DNA of 64,000 nucleotides from NCBI GenBank assembly GCA_963793275.1, contig CAWBZL010000003.1, positions 1,488,001-1,552,000 on the forward strand. The letters are read 5' to 3'. Each line of letters starts with the position of its first letter. Position 1 is the stretch's first letter. The translations under genes and the position numbers were made by a program. Below the pieces are notes generated by a model. The model worked only from the letters and a program-made list of their open reading frames with translations. It was not told the origin of the DNA and ran no database searches. Positions 1-8,564 of the stretch are shown here, piece after piece. This DNA is from Marinirhabdus sp963793275 (GTDB lineage Bacteria; Bacteroidota; Bacteroidia; Flavobacteriales; Flavobacteriaceae).

Positions 1-725
1 TTATCCAGCGTCCAGATTTTTTCGGTACCGTCGCTCTTATAAATATTTTCGCCGTCATTACACATTCCCCAGCCCTGTTTGCTTTCGCCATAGACAAAAG
101 TTCCGGTTTTTTTAAAGGTGTTTTTATTGTAGATAAATCCGTTGCCGCTCTTCCATGTAAGTTGAAATATCTTATTACCCATAATAGTTAAACCTTCACC
201 AAAATACTGATCTCCTATGGCCTGTTGCTGTAATACTTCACCGGTTTCATAATTAGTTTTTCGAAGTGTGGACTGTTTAAATTGTCCGGTACTTTCATAC
301 AAGGTATCGTTACTAAACTCCAACCCCTGTGTGTAGGCCTTAGGGTCATGGGGATATGTTTCCAGAATAGTGTAGTTGTAAATTTTCGGCTTAGTGGCAG
401 ACAGTATAAGAATATCTTTGGTTACGCGATACTCGGTTTCATCTACAGTTACAATAGCCTCAATAGTATGTGTACCCATTTTTTGTCCTGTTAACGGAAT
501 TACTACACTAGCGAGTTCGGTTCCATCAAAAGTATACCGAGTGGCTCCTATTTCAATGTTTTTTTTATTCTGAAGTGCTACAGAAACATTTTCTCCGGGT
601 GTGAATAATTTTTTTCCTTCTTCAATTTCTATCGAAAAATAGTCATTTGGATTTTTTATTTCGTCTTCACAACTTATAAAAACAGTTGCTAAAAATATGA
701 AGATGACGGCCTTATAGAATTTCAT
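1..725 (-). CDS. Glutaminyl-peptide cyclotransferase, plant-type, 3'-truncated by the window edge
   Basis: This minus-strand reading frame begins at ATG 725 and is still open at base 1, giving about 241 residues. It starts with a lipoprotein signal (MKFYKAVIFIFLATVFISC, lipobox Cys at residue 19), followed by a short linker domain. The second half resembles the beta-propeller glutamine cyclotransferase family: YPHDPKAYTQGLEF, then LYESTGQFKQSTLRK, and FGEGLTIMGNKIFQLTWK. Enzymes of this family cyclise N-terminal glutamine to pyroglutamate. Because of the lipobox I infer an envelope-anchored enzyme acting on exported proteins. The C-terminal blades lie outside the window. Family assignment is strong; the physiological substrate is unknown. 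Confidence 0.88.
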   Translation of the reverse strand, partial: MKFYKAVIFIFLATVFISCEDEIKNPNDYFSIEIEEGKKLFTPGENVSVALQNKKNIEIGATRYTFDGTELASVVIPLTGQKMGTHTIEAIVTVDETEYRVTKDILILSATKPKIYNYTILETYPHDPKAYTQGLEFSNDTLYESTGQFKQSTLRKTNYETGEVLQQQAIGDQYFGEGLTIMGNKIFQLTWKSGNGFIYNKNTFKKTGTFVYGESKQGWGMCNDGENIYKSDGTEKIWTLD

Positions 726-778
726 AGTGGTTCTGAATTTTAATGCAAGATAGCCAAAATAATTGATGACAAAAATGC

Positions 779-809
779 TTGTAAAAGCATTAAAAGTAAC
801 TTATATTTG
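779..809 (+). promoter_or_regulatory. Bacteroidota-type promoter of the SRP RNA
   Basis: A TTG at 779-781 and TATATTTG at 802-809 are separated by 20 bases, matching the flavobacterial TTG-N17-23-TAnnTTTG consensus. The expected start, about 5-7 bases downstream, coincides with the 5' end of the SRP RNA helix. Confidence 0.75.
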
Positions 810-813
810 CATC

Positions 814-908
814 GGCAAGTCCTACACAACCAGCTCCTATGGAATCCCCCAGGGCGGGAACGCAGCAAGGGTAAATGGTCGTAGCGGTGTGATGTAGGTA
901 GCTTGCCA
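814..908 (+). ncRNA. ffs: Signal recognition particle RNA, small bacterial (4.5S) type
   Basis: The roughly 95-base transcript folds into one long hairpin. GGCAAG at 814-819 pairs with CTTGCC at 902-907, and CCTACA at 821-826 pairs with TGTAGG at 893-898. The apical part has the SRP domain IV signature, with the GGGCGGGAACGCAGCAAGGG region at 852-871 carrying the asymmetric loop and tetraloop. This RNA binds Ffh for co-translational membrane targeting. It is followed by a run of T at 909-914 and preceded by a good promoter. The minus-strand open frame across it is a shadow. Confidence 0.93.
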
Positions 909-951
909 TTTTTTGTACCCTAAAGTCTCGTTTTATTTTTCCCCTACAAAT

Positions 952-982
952 TTGGAATACTACCCGCAACTGTGCATCTTTG
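952..982 (+). promoter_or_regulatory. Candidate promoter of the SDR gene
   Basis: TTG at 952-954 and CATCTTTG at 975-982 are separated by 20 bases. The second element differs from TAnnTTTG by one base. Transcription would start near 988, which supports translation from ATG 1001 rather than from the in-frame TTG at 980, because that TTG lies inside the promoter. Confidence 0.5.
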
Positions 983-1000
983 CGACTCACGAATACACGT

Positions 1001-1807
1001 ATGCCAAAAGTTGTTTTTATTACGGGAGCCTCCTCAGGTATTGGGAAAGCCATTGGGCTTTATCTTCAGGACAAAGGATATACCGTTTATGGTACCAGCA
1101 GGAATCCGTTAAAATACGAGGGAACGGTTCCTTTTTCATTGCTGAAACTGGATGTAACAAAACCAGAAACAATTACTCAGGCTGTTACCGAAATAATCAC
1201 TCAGGTAGGCACCATAGATGTTCTTGTAAACAATGCAGGTGTTGGTATCACCGGCCCCGTTGAAGAAACCCCCACCGACGAGATAAGAAACGCTTTTGAA
1301 ACAAACTTTTACGGCCCACTGCACGTAATAAAAGCCGTACTACCTCAAATGCGAAAACAACAAAGTGGTCATATTATTAATGTAACTTCTATTGCAGGCT
1401 ATATGGGTTTGCCCTATCGTGGCATCTACAGCGCTACCAAAGCCGCTCTGGAAATAACAACCGAAGCTTACCGCATGGAAACCCAGCAATTTGGAATCCA
1501 AATGACCAATATTGCTCCTGGCGATTTTGCAACAAATATTGCATCGGGTCGCTACCACGCGCCGGTTTTAGACAACTCTCCTTATAATGAAGCCTACGGA
1601 AATACGCTGGAAATGATGAATACCCACGTAGACGCCGGAAATGATCCTACAGATATGGCAAAAGCTGTGCACCAAATCATAGAAAAGAAACATCCAAAAA
1701 TTCACTATAAAGTTGGTGCCTTTATACAGAAATTCTCAATAGTATTAAAACGTATACTCCCGGATAAAACCTACGAGCGCATGCTAATGAAGCATTATAA
1801 GCTTTAA
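1001..1807 (+). CDS. SDR family NAD(P)-dependent oxidoreductase
   Basis: This is a 268-residue classical short-chain dehydrogenase/reductase. The dinucleotide-binding motif TGASSGIG lies at residues 8-15, NNAG follows in the middle, and the catalytic YSATK gives Tyr143 and Lys147. The extended C-terminal part (KKHPKIHYKVGAFIQKF, then a basic PDKTYERMLMKHYKL end) resembles the group of SDRs acting on lipidic or steroid-like substrates, but the substrate cannot be read from the sequence. ATG 1001 is chosen as the start because the Rossmann strand begins immediately after it and the upstream TTG overlaps the promoter. It appears monocistronic. Confidence 0.88.
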   Translation: MPKVVFITGASSGIGKAIGLYLQDKGYTVYGTSRNPLKYEGTVPFSLLKLDVTKPETITQAVTEIITQVGTIDVLVNNAGVGITGPVEETPTDEIRNAFETNFYGPLHVIKAVLPQMRKQQSGHIINVTSIAGYMGLPYRGIYSATKAALEITTEAYRMETQQFGIQMTNIAPGDFATNIASGRYHAPVLDNSPYNEAYGNTLEMMNTHVDAGNDPTDMAKAVHQIIEKKHPKIHYKVGAFIQKFSIVLKRILPDKTYERMLMKHYKL

Positions 1808-1948
1808 AAGCATCAAAATTTAAATTCCAGGTAATAAACGTATCCTTTTAGGTTTAGCACCTAAAATTCTTTCTTATCACAAGTTATTGACATTTCTTTA
1901 CAGAAGACGTTATCTTCCCTATTTTTACTGAAACTTAAACATATTCCT

Positions 1949-2602
1949 ATGAAATTTTTCATCGATACTGCCAATCTCGACCAAATTCGTGAGGCTCAAA
2001 ACCTGGGTGTTCTGGATGGCGTTACTACCAATCCTTCATTAATGGCCAAGGAAGGCATTACCGGACGTAATAATATTTTAAAACATTATGTAGACATTTG
2101 TAATATTGTAGATGGAGATGTTTCTGCTGAAGTAATTGCTACAGATTTTGAAGGAATGGTAAAGGAAGGAGAGCAACTGGCCGAATTACACGAGCAGATT
2201 GTGGTGAAAATTCCAATGATTAAAGAAGGTATTAAAGCGATAAAATATTTCAGCGATAACGGAATTAAAACCAATTGTACGTTGGTTTTTTCTGCCGGAC
2301 AAGCCTTATTAGCAGCCAAAGCGGGTGCTACCTACGTTTCACCGTTTATAGGAAGACTGGACGATATCTCCACAGACGGACTTAACCTTATTGCCGAAAT
2401 TCGCCTTATTTACGACAATTATGGTTTTGAGACTCAGATCCTGGCGGCTTCTGTTCGCCATACTATGCACGTGCTGGAATGCGCTAAAATTGGTAGTGAT
2501 GTGATGACGGGACCACTTTCGTCCATCGAAGGATTGTTGAAACATCCACTAACCGATATTGGTTTAGAAAAATTTCTGGCAGATTATAAAAAAGGAAATT
2601 AA
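1949..2602 (+). CDS. tal: Small transaldolase (fructose-6-phosphate aldolase family)
   Basis: This is a 217-residue TIM-barrel class I aldolase, full length for the short TalC/FSA/MipB group. MKFFIDTANLDQIREA and DGVTTNPSLMAKEG form the N-terminal signature, and VVKIPM supplies the Schiff-base lysine at residue 87. The motif ATYVSPFIGRLDD has Phe133 where E. coli FsaA has the catalytic Tyr131. In this family Phe goes with transaldolase activity and Tyr with fructose-6-phosphate aldolase activity, so a pentose-phosphate transaldolase is the better reading. The gene stands alone between an SDR gene and a convergent membrane-protein gene. Confidence 0.9.
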   Translation: MKFFIDTANLDQIREAQNLGVLDGVTTNPSLMAKEGITGRNNILKHYVDICNIVDGDVSAEVIATDFEGMVKEGEQLAELHEQIVVKIPMIKEGIKAIKYFSDNGIKTNCTLVFSAGQALLAAKAGATYVSPFIGRLDDISTDGLNLIAEIRLIYDNYGFETQILAASVRHTMHVLECAKIGSDVMTGPLSSIEGLLKHPLTDIGLEKFLADYKKGN

Positions 2603-2687
2603 TCGTGTTTCTGAAATCTAAGCCCCAACATTTATATACAAAGGAATTAATTTTCAATTTAATTTTCTATCTGAAATAATAGTAAAC

Positions 2688-3746
2688 TCAGGAATCTTTT
2701 TTAAGCAATACACCAAAAGGATGTAAGGCAGGAACGTGCAAAAACACTACGTTAACAATTCCCAACACAGGGATCGCTATTACCATTCCCACAATACCCC
2801 ATATAAGATTACCTACGATGATAATGAGAATCACAAAAAATGGATTTAAATCTACCTCATCTCCAACAATATAGGGTTGGAGTATATAGCTTTCAATAAA
2901 TTGAGCAATGACAAATGTGAGTGATATGCCTATTAAAACTCCCACGCTTCCATCCATTAAATAGCCAAATATTAATGCTAGGCAAAAGCCAATCACATTT
3001 CCTAAAAAAGGAATAATAGTAAGTATAGCCGCTAAAAGAGCCACTAAAATAAAATTGTTTACGCCAGATATTCCCAGTCCTATACTATATACTATTGCCA
3101 GTAATCCTATCAATTTTAATTTTCCCAGTAAATAACCCTGTGCTACGCTACTTGTTTCATTGAGCGTATTTTTCACTTCCTGTTCTTTTTCTTTACTAAA
3201 AAATGCCAAAACAAACGTTTTAAATTTTGATCTGAATCTCAATAAAAAGAATACATAAATAAACACCAACATATACGTCCCCAAAAAAACAACTATCTTA
3301 GACAGGTAAGTGAGTGCATAGTCCCTGTTTTGAGTAGATCCAAGTATTTCAAAATTTTTGAATTTACTTTTAAATCCTTCTATTTTTGTACGGGTTACCG
3401 GTGTGTTTTCTATCAAAAGATTGGAAGCTTCTTCAATTTTTGGAACCATAGTCTCTTTAATAGTGTCCCATTTCTCTACAACGCTATTCATTTGTGCTAT
3501 CACCAAAGTAAAAAAACCAAAAGACACAAGTACTAGCCCTATAGTGCTCAATAAAGCCGCCAGATTTTTATTAAAATTCCAACGTTCCAGCTTTCGAACA
3601 ACCGGCACCAGTAATAATGCTAATATGCAAGCTACCGCCAGTGGCGCTAAAAACGTTTTTGCCTGAACCAGACCATAAATAGTGACAACTAAAAAAGTGA
3701 CAAGCGCCACTCCATTAAAAAGTAAGGTAGATCTGTTTTTTGACAT
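2688..3746 (-). CDS. AI-2E family transporter (PF01594 type membrane protein)
   Basis: This 352-residue integral membrane protein has a pair of helices near residues 10-45, another near 60-85, a soluble central domain at about 90-150, then several C-terminal helices. The region YLLGKLKLIGLLAIVYSIGLGISGV and the stretch IPFLGNVIGFCLALIFGYLMDGS are typical of the family, and it ends with the usual FVILIIIVGNLIWGIVGMVIAIPVLGI-like block. Family members range from AI-2 exporters to Na+/H+ antiporters, so the substrate is open. It is transcribed toward tal with no clear intrinsic terminator between the two genes. Confidence 0.85.
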   Translation of the reverse strand: MSKNRSTLLFNGVALVTFLVVTIYGLVQAKTFLAPLAVACILALLLVPVVRKLERWNFNKNLAALLSTIGLVLVSFGFFTLVIAQMNSVVEKWDTIKETMVPKIEEASNLLIENTPVTRTKIEGFKSKFKNFEILGSTQNRDYALTYLSKIVVFLGTYMLVFIYVFFLLRFRSKFKTFVLAFFSKEKEQEVKNTLNETSSVAQGYLLGKLKLIGLLAIVYSIGLGISGVNNFILVALLAAILTIIPFLGNVIGFCLALIFGYLMDGSVGVLIGISLTFVIAQFIESYILQPYIVGDEVDLNPFFVILIIIVGNLIWGIVGMVIAIPVLGIVNVVFLHVPALHPFGVLLKKDS

Positions 3747-3961
3747 TTTGGTTGTTTCGCTTCAAATTATGAAATAATCAAGAATTGCTTTGCACCCTTA
3801 ACAAAACATTATGCGTCACTAGCTCCCGTCTTTATTAGTTGCAGATTGAAAATTACAATGAAGCAGCACTGAAAAGCTCGTGATCCTTTTTTAAGTGAAT
3901 TCCGTCGCATCTGAAGTAAACCTCTCAGCCTCGTAACTTATTTTCAACATATTTAAATAAA

Positions 3962-3992
3962 AAAGAGCCTTCAATGTAATGAAGACTCTTTT
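3962..3992 (-). terminator. Intrinsic terminator downstream of tRNA-His
   Basis: AAAGAG and CTTCA arms pair with TGAAG and CTCTTT arms around a short loop at 3976-3981, with one C/A mismatch. The minus-strand transcript ends in a U-tract encoded by the A-run at 3958-3965. It lies immediately 3' of the tRNA. Confidence 0.65.
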
Positions 3993-3994
3993 AG

Positions 3995-4069
3995 GGTGGA
4001 AGACCGGGTTCGAACCGGCGACCTCTGGTACCACAAACCAGCGCTCTAACCAGCTGAGCTACAACCACC
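3995..4069 (-). tRNA. tRNA-His (anticodon GTG)
   Basis: On the minus strand the sequence folds as a tRNA. The D-stem is GCTC/GAGC, the anticodon stem is CTGGT/ACCAG with loop TTGTGGT (anticodon GTG), and the T-arm GCCGG-TTCGAAC-CCGGT has one G-U pair. An extra G at position -1 (base 4069) opposite C73 is the tRNA-His identity element. CCA is not encoded. The acceptor stem is unusual: GTGGTTG pairs with CTTCCAC, leaving two adjacent U-U mismatches at pairs 5-68 and 6-67. A promoter lies upstream and a terminator downstream, so it is probably expressed. Confidence 0.9.
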
Positions 4070-4129
4070 ATGTAGCACTCTTTTTCAAGAGGTAGCATTT
4101 TGCTAAAACGTTTATCGCTTTAGCGGTTG

Positions 4130-4160
4130 CAAATATAAAGCATTAACGCAGTATGCGCAA
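4130..4160 (-). promoter_or_regulatory. Promoter of tRNA-His
   Basis: On the minus strand, TTG at 4160-4158 and TATATTTG at 4137-4130 are separated by 20 bases, a full match to the Bacteroidota promoter pattern. The leader between it and the tRNA contains a small hairpin built from GCTAAA and TTTAGC at 4112-4134. Confidence 0.7.
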
Positions 4161-4179
4161 TACTTACATCAAAAATATT

Positions 4180-4896
4180 TTAGATCAAATCAAAAATTGA
4201 ATTCACCGCTGGCAAACGCTCTACCGTAAAACCTTCAGCAGCTTCGGTGCCAATGAGTCTTCCCAGATTCCGGTTGCGGTACAACATACTGTCGGTTGCA
4301 TTTTTAGATGAGATAGGCGTAGTAGGCGCTGTGGAATTTTCATCAAAAAACTGGCTCCGGTACGCAAAGATGGCTTCCATTTTTTTATCCTCAAACCCGC
4401 TGATATCTACTACAATATCCGGAGTGAGCTCCTTCCATTGTATATAATGATACACCAACTTAGGACGCCAGGGATGTTGGTGATTGCCCTGATGAATGGT
4501 TTCAATTTTTACAAGTCCGCTTAAAAAGCAAGCGTCACTCACAAGTTTACTTCCCTTCCCGTGGTCTATATGCCTGTCGTCTACCGCATTGCACAAAATT
4601 AGTTCCGGACGGTATTTTCGTATAATTTTAATAACCTCCAACTGTGTAGCGTGGTTATTTTCAAAAAAACCATCACCAAACCCAAGGTTTTTACGTACTG
4701 AAACTCCTAAAATTTCAGCAGCATTCTTAGCTTCTTCATCTCTTATTTTGGCAGAACCGCGTGTGCCCAGTTCACCTCTTGTTAAGTCAAGTATACCTAC
4801 TTTTTTTCCGTTTGCTATTTCTTTTGCGATGGTGCCACCACAACTCATTTCTACATCGTCTGGATGGGCACCTATGGCTAGGATGTCTAGTTTCAT
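4180..4896 (-). CDS. bshB1: Bacillithiol biosynthesis deacetylase BshB1
   Basis: This 238-residue LmbE/PIG-L family zinc hydrolase has the metal motif AHPDD at residues 10-14 and a later DDRHIDHGKGS motif with the third metal ligand. In the bacillithiol pathway BshB1 removes the acetyl group from GlcNAc-malate made by BshA, before BshC adds cysteine. Length and the ending (EAAEGFTVERLPAVNSIFDLI region) fit BshB1 rather than general PIG-L proteins. It lies 73 bases downstream of a same-strand sulfur-amino-acid enzyme and may be co-transcribed with it, an attractive pairing since bacillithiol needs cysteine. bshA and bshC are not in the window. Confidence 0.93.
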   Translation of the reverse strand: MKLDILAIGAHPDDVEMSCGGTIAKEIANGKKVGILDLTRGELGTRGSAKIRDEEAKNAAEILGVSVRKNLGFGDGFFENNHATQLEVIKIIRKYRPELILCNAVDDRHIDHGKGSKLVSDACFLSGLVKIETIHQGNHQHPWRPKLVYHYIQWKELTPDIVVDISGFEDKKMEAIFAYRSQFFDENSTAPTTPISSKNATDSMLYRNRNLGRLIGTEAAEGFTVERLPAVNSIFDLI

Positions 4897-4969
4897 TTGT
4901 ATGATTATAAGTTTTTAGAATCGAAATAGTCTAGTGGGCAACCGCTCGCTTTGCTGGCTGGTCACTTTT

Positions 4970-6139
4970 CTAAACTAATTCTTTTTTTACGACGGCTTTA
5001 AAAGCCTGTTCAATATCTGCAATAAGGTCCTTCTTTTCTTCAATTCCTACCGAAAATCGTAACAATCCGTCGCTAATACCCTGATGTGCTCTTTCTTCAG
5101 CAGACAATAGTGCATGACTTGTTTTTGCAGGAGATAATATGGTAGACTCTACGCCGGCCAGACTCATAGACTGTTTTATAAGTTGTAAAGCCTGCATAAA
5201 AGCTTCGGCATGAACCGAGGGAATCAATTCAAAAGACAGCATACCGCTATACCCTTTCATTTGTTTTTTTGCTAATTGATAATCCGGATGATCTTTCAAT
5301 CCCGGGTAATATACTTTTTTAACTAAGTCATGCTTTTGCAACCATTTTGCCATTCGTTTTGCATTTCGGTTTTGTGCTTTTACACGCAATGCCATAGTTT
5401 TAAGACTTCGCTCCAGGAGCCAAACCGTATAATCGCTTAAACTTCCGCCAATATTTTTTGAAAGATTCCAGATACGCAACATATGCTCTTCACTCGCAGC
5501 CACTGCTCCCGCGCAAATATCACTATGACCGCCCATATATTTGGTGGCGCTGTGAATTATAATATCTATACCAAAATCTGCCGGGTTTTGATTAATTGGT
5601 GACGCAAATGTATTATCTATCATAGAAACCAGAGAGTGTTCCTTAGCTATACCCGCGATCATCTGCAGATCTGTAATAAGCATTAACGGGTTGCTGGGTG
5701 TTTCTACATAGATAACTTTCGTGTTCTTTTGAAGCGCTTTTCTGAAATCGGCTTCCTTAAAACCATCCGTAAATGTGTATTCGATTCCAAACTTTTCAAA
5801 CTCTTCCACCACAAAATTATAGGTGCCTCCGTAGAGCGTTTTTTGCAAAACAATATGATCGCCTTTTTGAAGGAAAGCCAATAAACAATGACTTACCGCT
5901 GCCATACCGCTACCAAAGATCATTCCGGCTTCGGTGTGTTCCAGCGCCGCTATTTTTTTTCCCAGGGCTTCCTGGTTTGGGGTGTTAAAATAACGTGGAT
6001 AGCGTTTTACATCAACATTTTCATATGCATAAGAACTACTCATATACAAAGGAGAAATTGCCCCTTTAAATTGCTCGTCCTTTACTTCTCCAACATGTGT
6101 ACAAATAGTATTTATGCCCATTTTTTCGACTTTACCCAT
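4970..6139 (-). CDS. PLP-dependent trans-sulfuration enzyme (cystathionine gamma-synthase/lyase family)
   Basis: This 389-residue member of the Cys/Met metabolism PLP family is full length. The PLP lysine lies in SATKYMGGHSD at residue 200. The cofactor-phosphate region is FGSGMAAVSHCLLAF, the stacking-Tyr region is LYGGTYNF, and the PLP-pyridine Asp is in MIDNTFASP. The C-terminal SLAGVESTILSPAKTSHALLS motif resembles gamma-synthase, gamma-lyase and methionine gamma-lyase, which cannot be separated confidently by eye. A second in-frame ATG at 6121 is an alternative start. It shares a short intergenic region with divergent hutI and precedes bshB1. Confidence 0.87.
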   Translation of the reverse strand: MGKVEKMGINTICTHVGEVKDEQFKGAISPLYMSSSYAYENVDVKRYPRYFNTPNQEALGKKIAALEHTEAGMIFGSGMAAVSHCLLAFLQKGDHIVLQKTLYGGTYNFVVEEFEKFGIEYTFTDGFKEADFRKALQKNTKVIYVETPSNPLMLITDLQMIAGIAKEHSLVSMIDNTFASPINQNPADFGIDIIIHSATKYMGGHSDICAGAVAASEEHMLRIWNLSKNIGGSLSDYTVWLLERSLKTMALRVKAQNRNAKRMAKWLQKHDLVKKVYYPGLKDHPDYQLAKKQMKGYSGMLSFELIPSVHAEAFMQALQLIKQSMSLAGVESTILSPAKTSHALLSAEERAHQGISDGLLRFSVGIEEKKDLIADIEQAFKAVVKKELV

Positions 6140-6199
6140 AGCTTCAAATTTTAGTTCTCCAAGGTATTAATCTTTGTGAAGGTTTGCTATATTTAACGT

Positions 6200-7438
6200 A
6201 TGAAAATATTGTTAAAGAATATAAAAGAATTGCTTCAAATTAGAGAGCAAGGGATCCTTAAAGTAGCTGGCGAGTCAATGAAAACGCTCCCCGGTCTTAA
6301 AAATGCCTGGTTATTATTGGAAGATGGTGTGATTAAGGACTTCGGAAAGATGGATACCTTAGCCGAAACTTCCGCAGATAAAACAATGGATTGTACGGGA
6401 AAAATGGTACTTCCTACCTGGTGCGATAGCCACACACATATTGTCTACGCTGGAAACCGGGAACAGGAATTTGTTGACCGCATAAGAGGTTTAAGTTATC
6501 AGGAAATCGCCGAAAAAGGAGGTGGTATTTTAAACAGTGCAAAAAAACTTCAGGAAACTTCTCAAGAGGATCTATACGCACAATCTGCCAACCGCCTGGA
6601 ACAGGTAATGCGCACCGGAACAGGCGCCATAGAAATTAAAAGCGGCTATGGTCTTACCACCGATGCCGAACTAAAAATGCTCCGTGTGGCGAAAAAACTA
6701 GGAGAAAACTATCCCGTTACCGTAAAAACTACCTTTTTGGGAGCTCACGCTGTTCCCACAGAATTTAAAGGGAATAAAGAAGGATATCTCAATAAAATAG
6801 TAACCGAAATGCTCCCGAAAATAGCTCAGGAAAAGTTAGCACACTACATAGATATTTTTTGTGAAGAAGGCTATTTTTCGGTAGAAGACACCCATAAAAT
6901 TTTAACCGCCGGAAACAGTTATGGTCTTACACCAAAAATACACGTGAATCAGTTTAACGCAATTGGTGGCGTACAAGCTGGTGTTGTGCACGATGCATTA
7001 AGTGTAGATCATCTGGAAATAGTAACCGAAGAAGATATTTTAGTATTAAAAGGTAGCAATACCATGCCTGTGGCACTTCCCTCCTGCTCTTATTTCCTAA
7101 GCATTCCATACACCCCAGGAAGGAAATTAATTGACGCCGGATTACCTTTGGCATTGGCCACAGATTATAATCCTGGCTCCACACCCAGTGGAAATATGAA
7201 CTTTGTCGTTTCTACCGCTTGTATTAAAATGAGACTCACACCAGAAGAAGCTATTAATGCTGCAACACTGAACGGAGCGTATGCAATGGGGGTAAGTGAC
7301 ACGCACGGTAGCATTACCAAAGGAAAAAGTGGCAGTGTAATGATTACAAAAGAAATTCCAAGTTATGGATTTTTACCCTACGACTTCGGAAATAATAATA
7401 TTGAAACGGTTATTATTAGCGGGAAAATTATTCAATAA
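6200..7438 (+). CDS. hutI: Imidazolonepropionase
   Basis: This 412-residue amidohydrolase catalyses ring opening of imidazolone-5-propionate to N-formimidoyl-L-glutamate, the third step of histidine degradation. The metal motif CDSHTHIVYAG places the HxH pair at residues 78 and 80. FLGAHAVP and HVNQFNAIGG carry further ligands, and ATDYNPGSTPSGNM near the C-terminus is diagnostic for HutI. The stop codon overlaps the next start by one base, so it is translationally coupled to the formimidoylglutamase. hutH and hutU are not in this window. Confidence 0.95.
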   Translation: MKILLKNIKELLQIREQGILKVAGESMKTLPGLKNAWLLLEDGVIKDFGKMDTLAETSADKTMDCTGKMVLPTWCDSHTHIVYAGNREQEFVDRIRGLSYQEIAEKGGGILNSAKKLQETSQEDLYAQSANRLEQVMRTGTGAIEIKSGYGLTTDAELKMLRVAKKLGENYPVTVKTTFLGAHAVPTEFKGNKEGYLNKIVTEMLPKIAQEKLAHYIDIFCEEGYFSVEDTHKILTAGNSYGLTPKIHVNQFNAIGGVQAGVVHDALSVDHLEIVTEEDILVLKGSNTMPVALPSCSYFLSIPYTPGRKLIDAGLPLALATDYNPGSTPSGNMNFVVSTACIKMRLTPEEAINAATLNGAYAMGVSDTHGSITKGKSGSVMITKEIPSYGFLPYDFGNNNIETVIISGKIIQ

Positions 7439-8436
7439 TGCTGAAATTTTATACTAAAGAAAAACTGTTAACGTACACTAACCTCCGAAAAGGTGAATTC
7501 AAATTCGGGCAGGCCGCCAGGACGATATCATCTTTGGCAGCACTTAAAGAGGCTCCTCAAAGGTACATTTTATTGGGCATTCCCGAAGATGTTGGCGTTC
7601 GGGCAAATTACGGCAAGCCTGGAGCCTCAGGAGCGTGGGATGCAACTTTATCTTCACTTTGTAATATTCAACAAACGCAGTATTGCAATGCAGATGCGGT
7701 GCTTGTTTTAGGCGAAATAGATTGTTCGCAACAAATGGAAGCAGCTGCTATAATGAATCCGCTAGACCATAAGTATGCCGAAAAGTTAGGCGAATTGGTA
7801 AGCCAAACAGACCTGTTGGTTTCAGAAGTACTTGAAAAAATTATCGCTTTCGGAAAAATACCCGTCGTTATTGGTGGTGGGCACAATAACAGCTTCGGGA
7901 ATTTAAAAGGCGCTTCAAAAGCATTGGGACATCCAGTAAACTGTATAAATTTTGATGCGCATACAGATTATCGGGCACTGGAACATCGCCATAGCGGAAA
8001 TGGGTTCAGTTATGCTGCCAAAGAAGGATTTTTAGACAAATACTTTATCTTCGGATTACATCGCAATTATACGTCACAGCCTGTGTTTGATGCAATGGCG
8101 AAAGTTCCTGATACGGTCCAGTTTTCATTTTTTGAGGATATTTCGGTACATAATAAGAAGTCATTTGCAAAAGCACTTCAGGAAGCCGAAGCCTTTACCA
8201 CAAAACAACATTTTGGGCTGGAAATAGATCTGGACGCCGTTGCCAATATGGGCAGTAGCGCAATGACGCCAAGCGGATTTAGTTTAGAAGAATGTAGATG
8301 CTTTACCCGGTATTTTTCAGCAAAAAAAACGTGCACCTATATTCATATCTGTGAAGGCGCCCCAAACAGGGAATTATTTCCGGGGCAGGTTGGAAAGGCA
8401 ATTGCGTATTTGGTAAGTGATGTTATTTCCGAATAG
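7438..8436 (+). CDS. hutG: Formimidoylglutamase (ureohydrolase family)
   Basis: This 332-residue ureohydrolase has the three binuclear manganese motifs: GGGHNN with His149, FDAHTD with Asp173, His175 and Asp177, and EIDLDAV with Asp264 and Asp266. In a hut context it hydrolyses formimidoylglutamate to glutamate and formamide. The ATG overlaps the hutI stop codon by one base (TAATG). The N-terminal 60 residues diverge from agmatinase and arginase, as in other flavobacterial HutG-like proteins. Agmatinase or arginase activity is a less likely alternative. Confidence 0.9.
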   Translation: MLKFYTKEKLLTYTNLRKGEFKFGQAARTISSLAALKEAPQRYILLGIPEDVGVRANYGKPGASGAWDATLSSLCNIQQTQYCNADAVLVLGEIDCSQQMEAAAIMNPLDHKYAEKLGELVSQTDLLVSEVLEKIIAFGKIPVVIGGGHNNSFGNLKGASKALGHPVNCINFDAHTDYRALEHRHSGNGFSYAAKEGFLDKYFIFGLHRNYTSQPVFDAMAKVPDTVQFSFFEDISVHNKKSFAKALQEAEAFTTKQHFGLEIDLDAVANMGSSAMTPSGFSLEECRCFTRYFSAKKTCTYIHICEGAPNRELFPGQVGKAIAYLVSDVISE

Positions 8437-8500
8437 GCGTTGGACTAAAATAATAAATCAACCCAACAATAAAATGTTGCTGATTGATTTTATAAAAAGC

Positions 8501-8537
8501 AAAAAAAAAACCTCCGATTTCTCGGAGGTTTTTTTAT
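8501..8537. terminator. Bidirectional intrinsic terminator between hutG and rpmE2
   Basis: The perfect stem CCTCCGA (8511-8517) / TCGGAGG (8522-8528) has an A-run on its left and a T-run on its right, so it can terminate both hutG from the left and the convergent L31 gene. Confidence 0.9.
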
Positions 8538-8564
8538 AATATATAACTAAAAAATGGAGTTGGC

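Noticed and set aside
790..1053. Minus-strand open frame over the SRP RNA
   Set aside because: It overlaps a structured RNA and its promoter and has no family-like composition.
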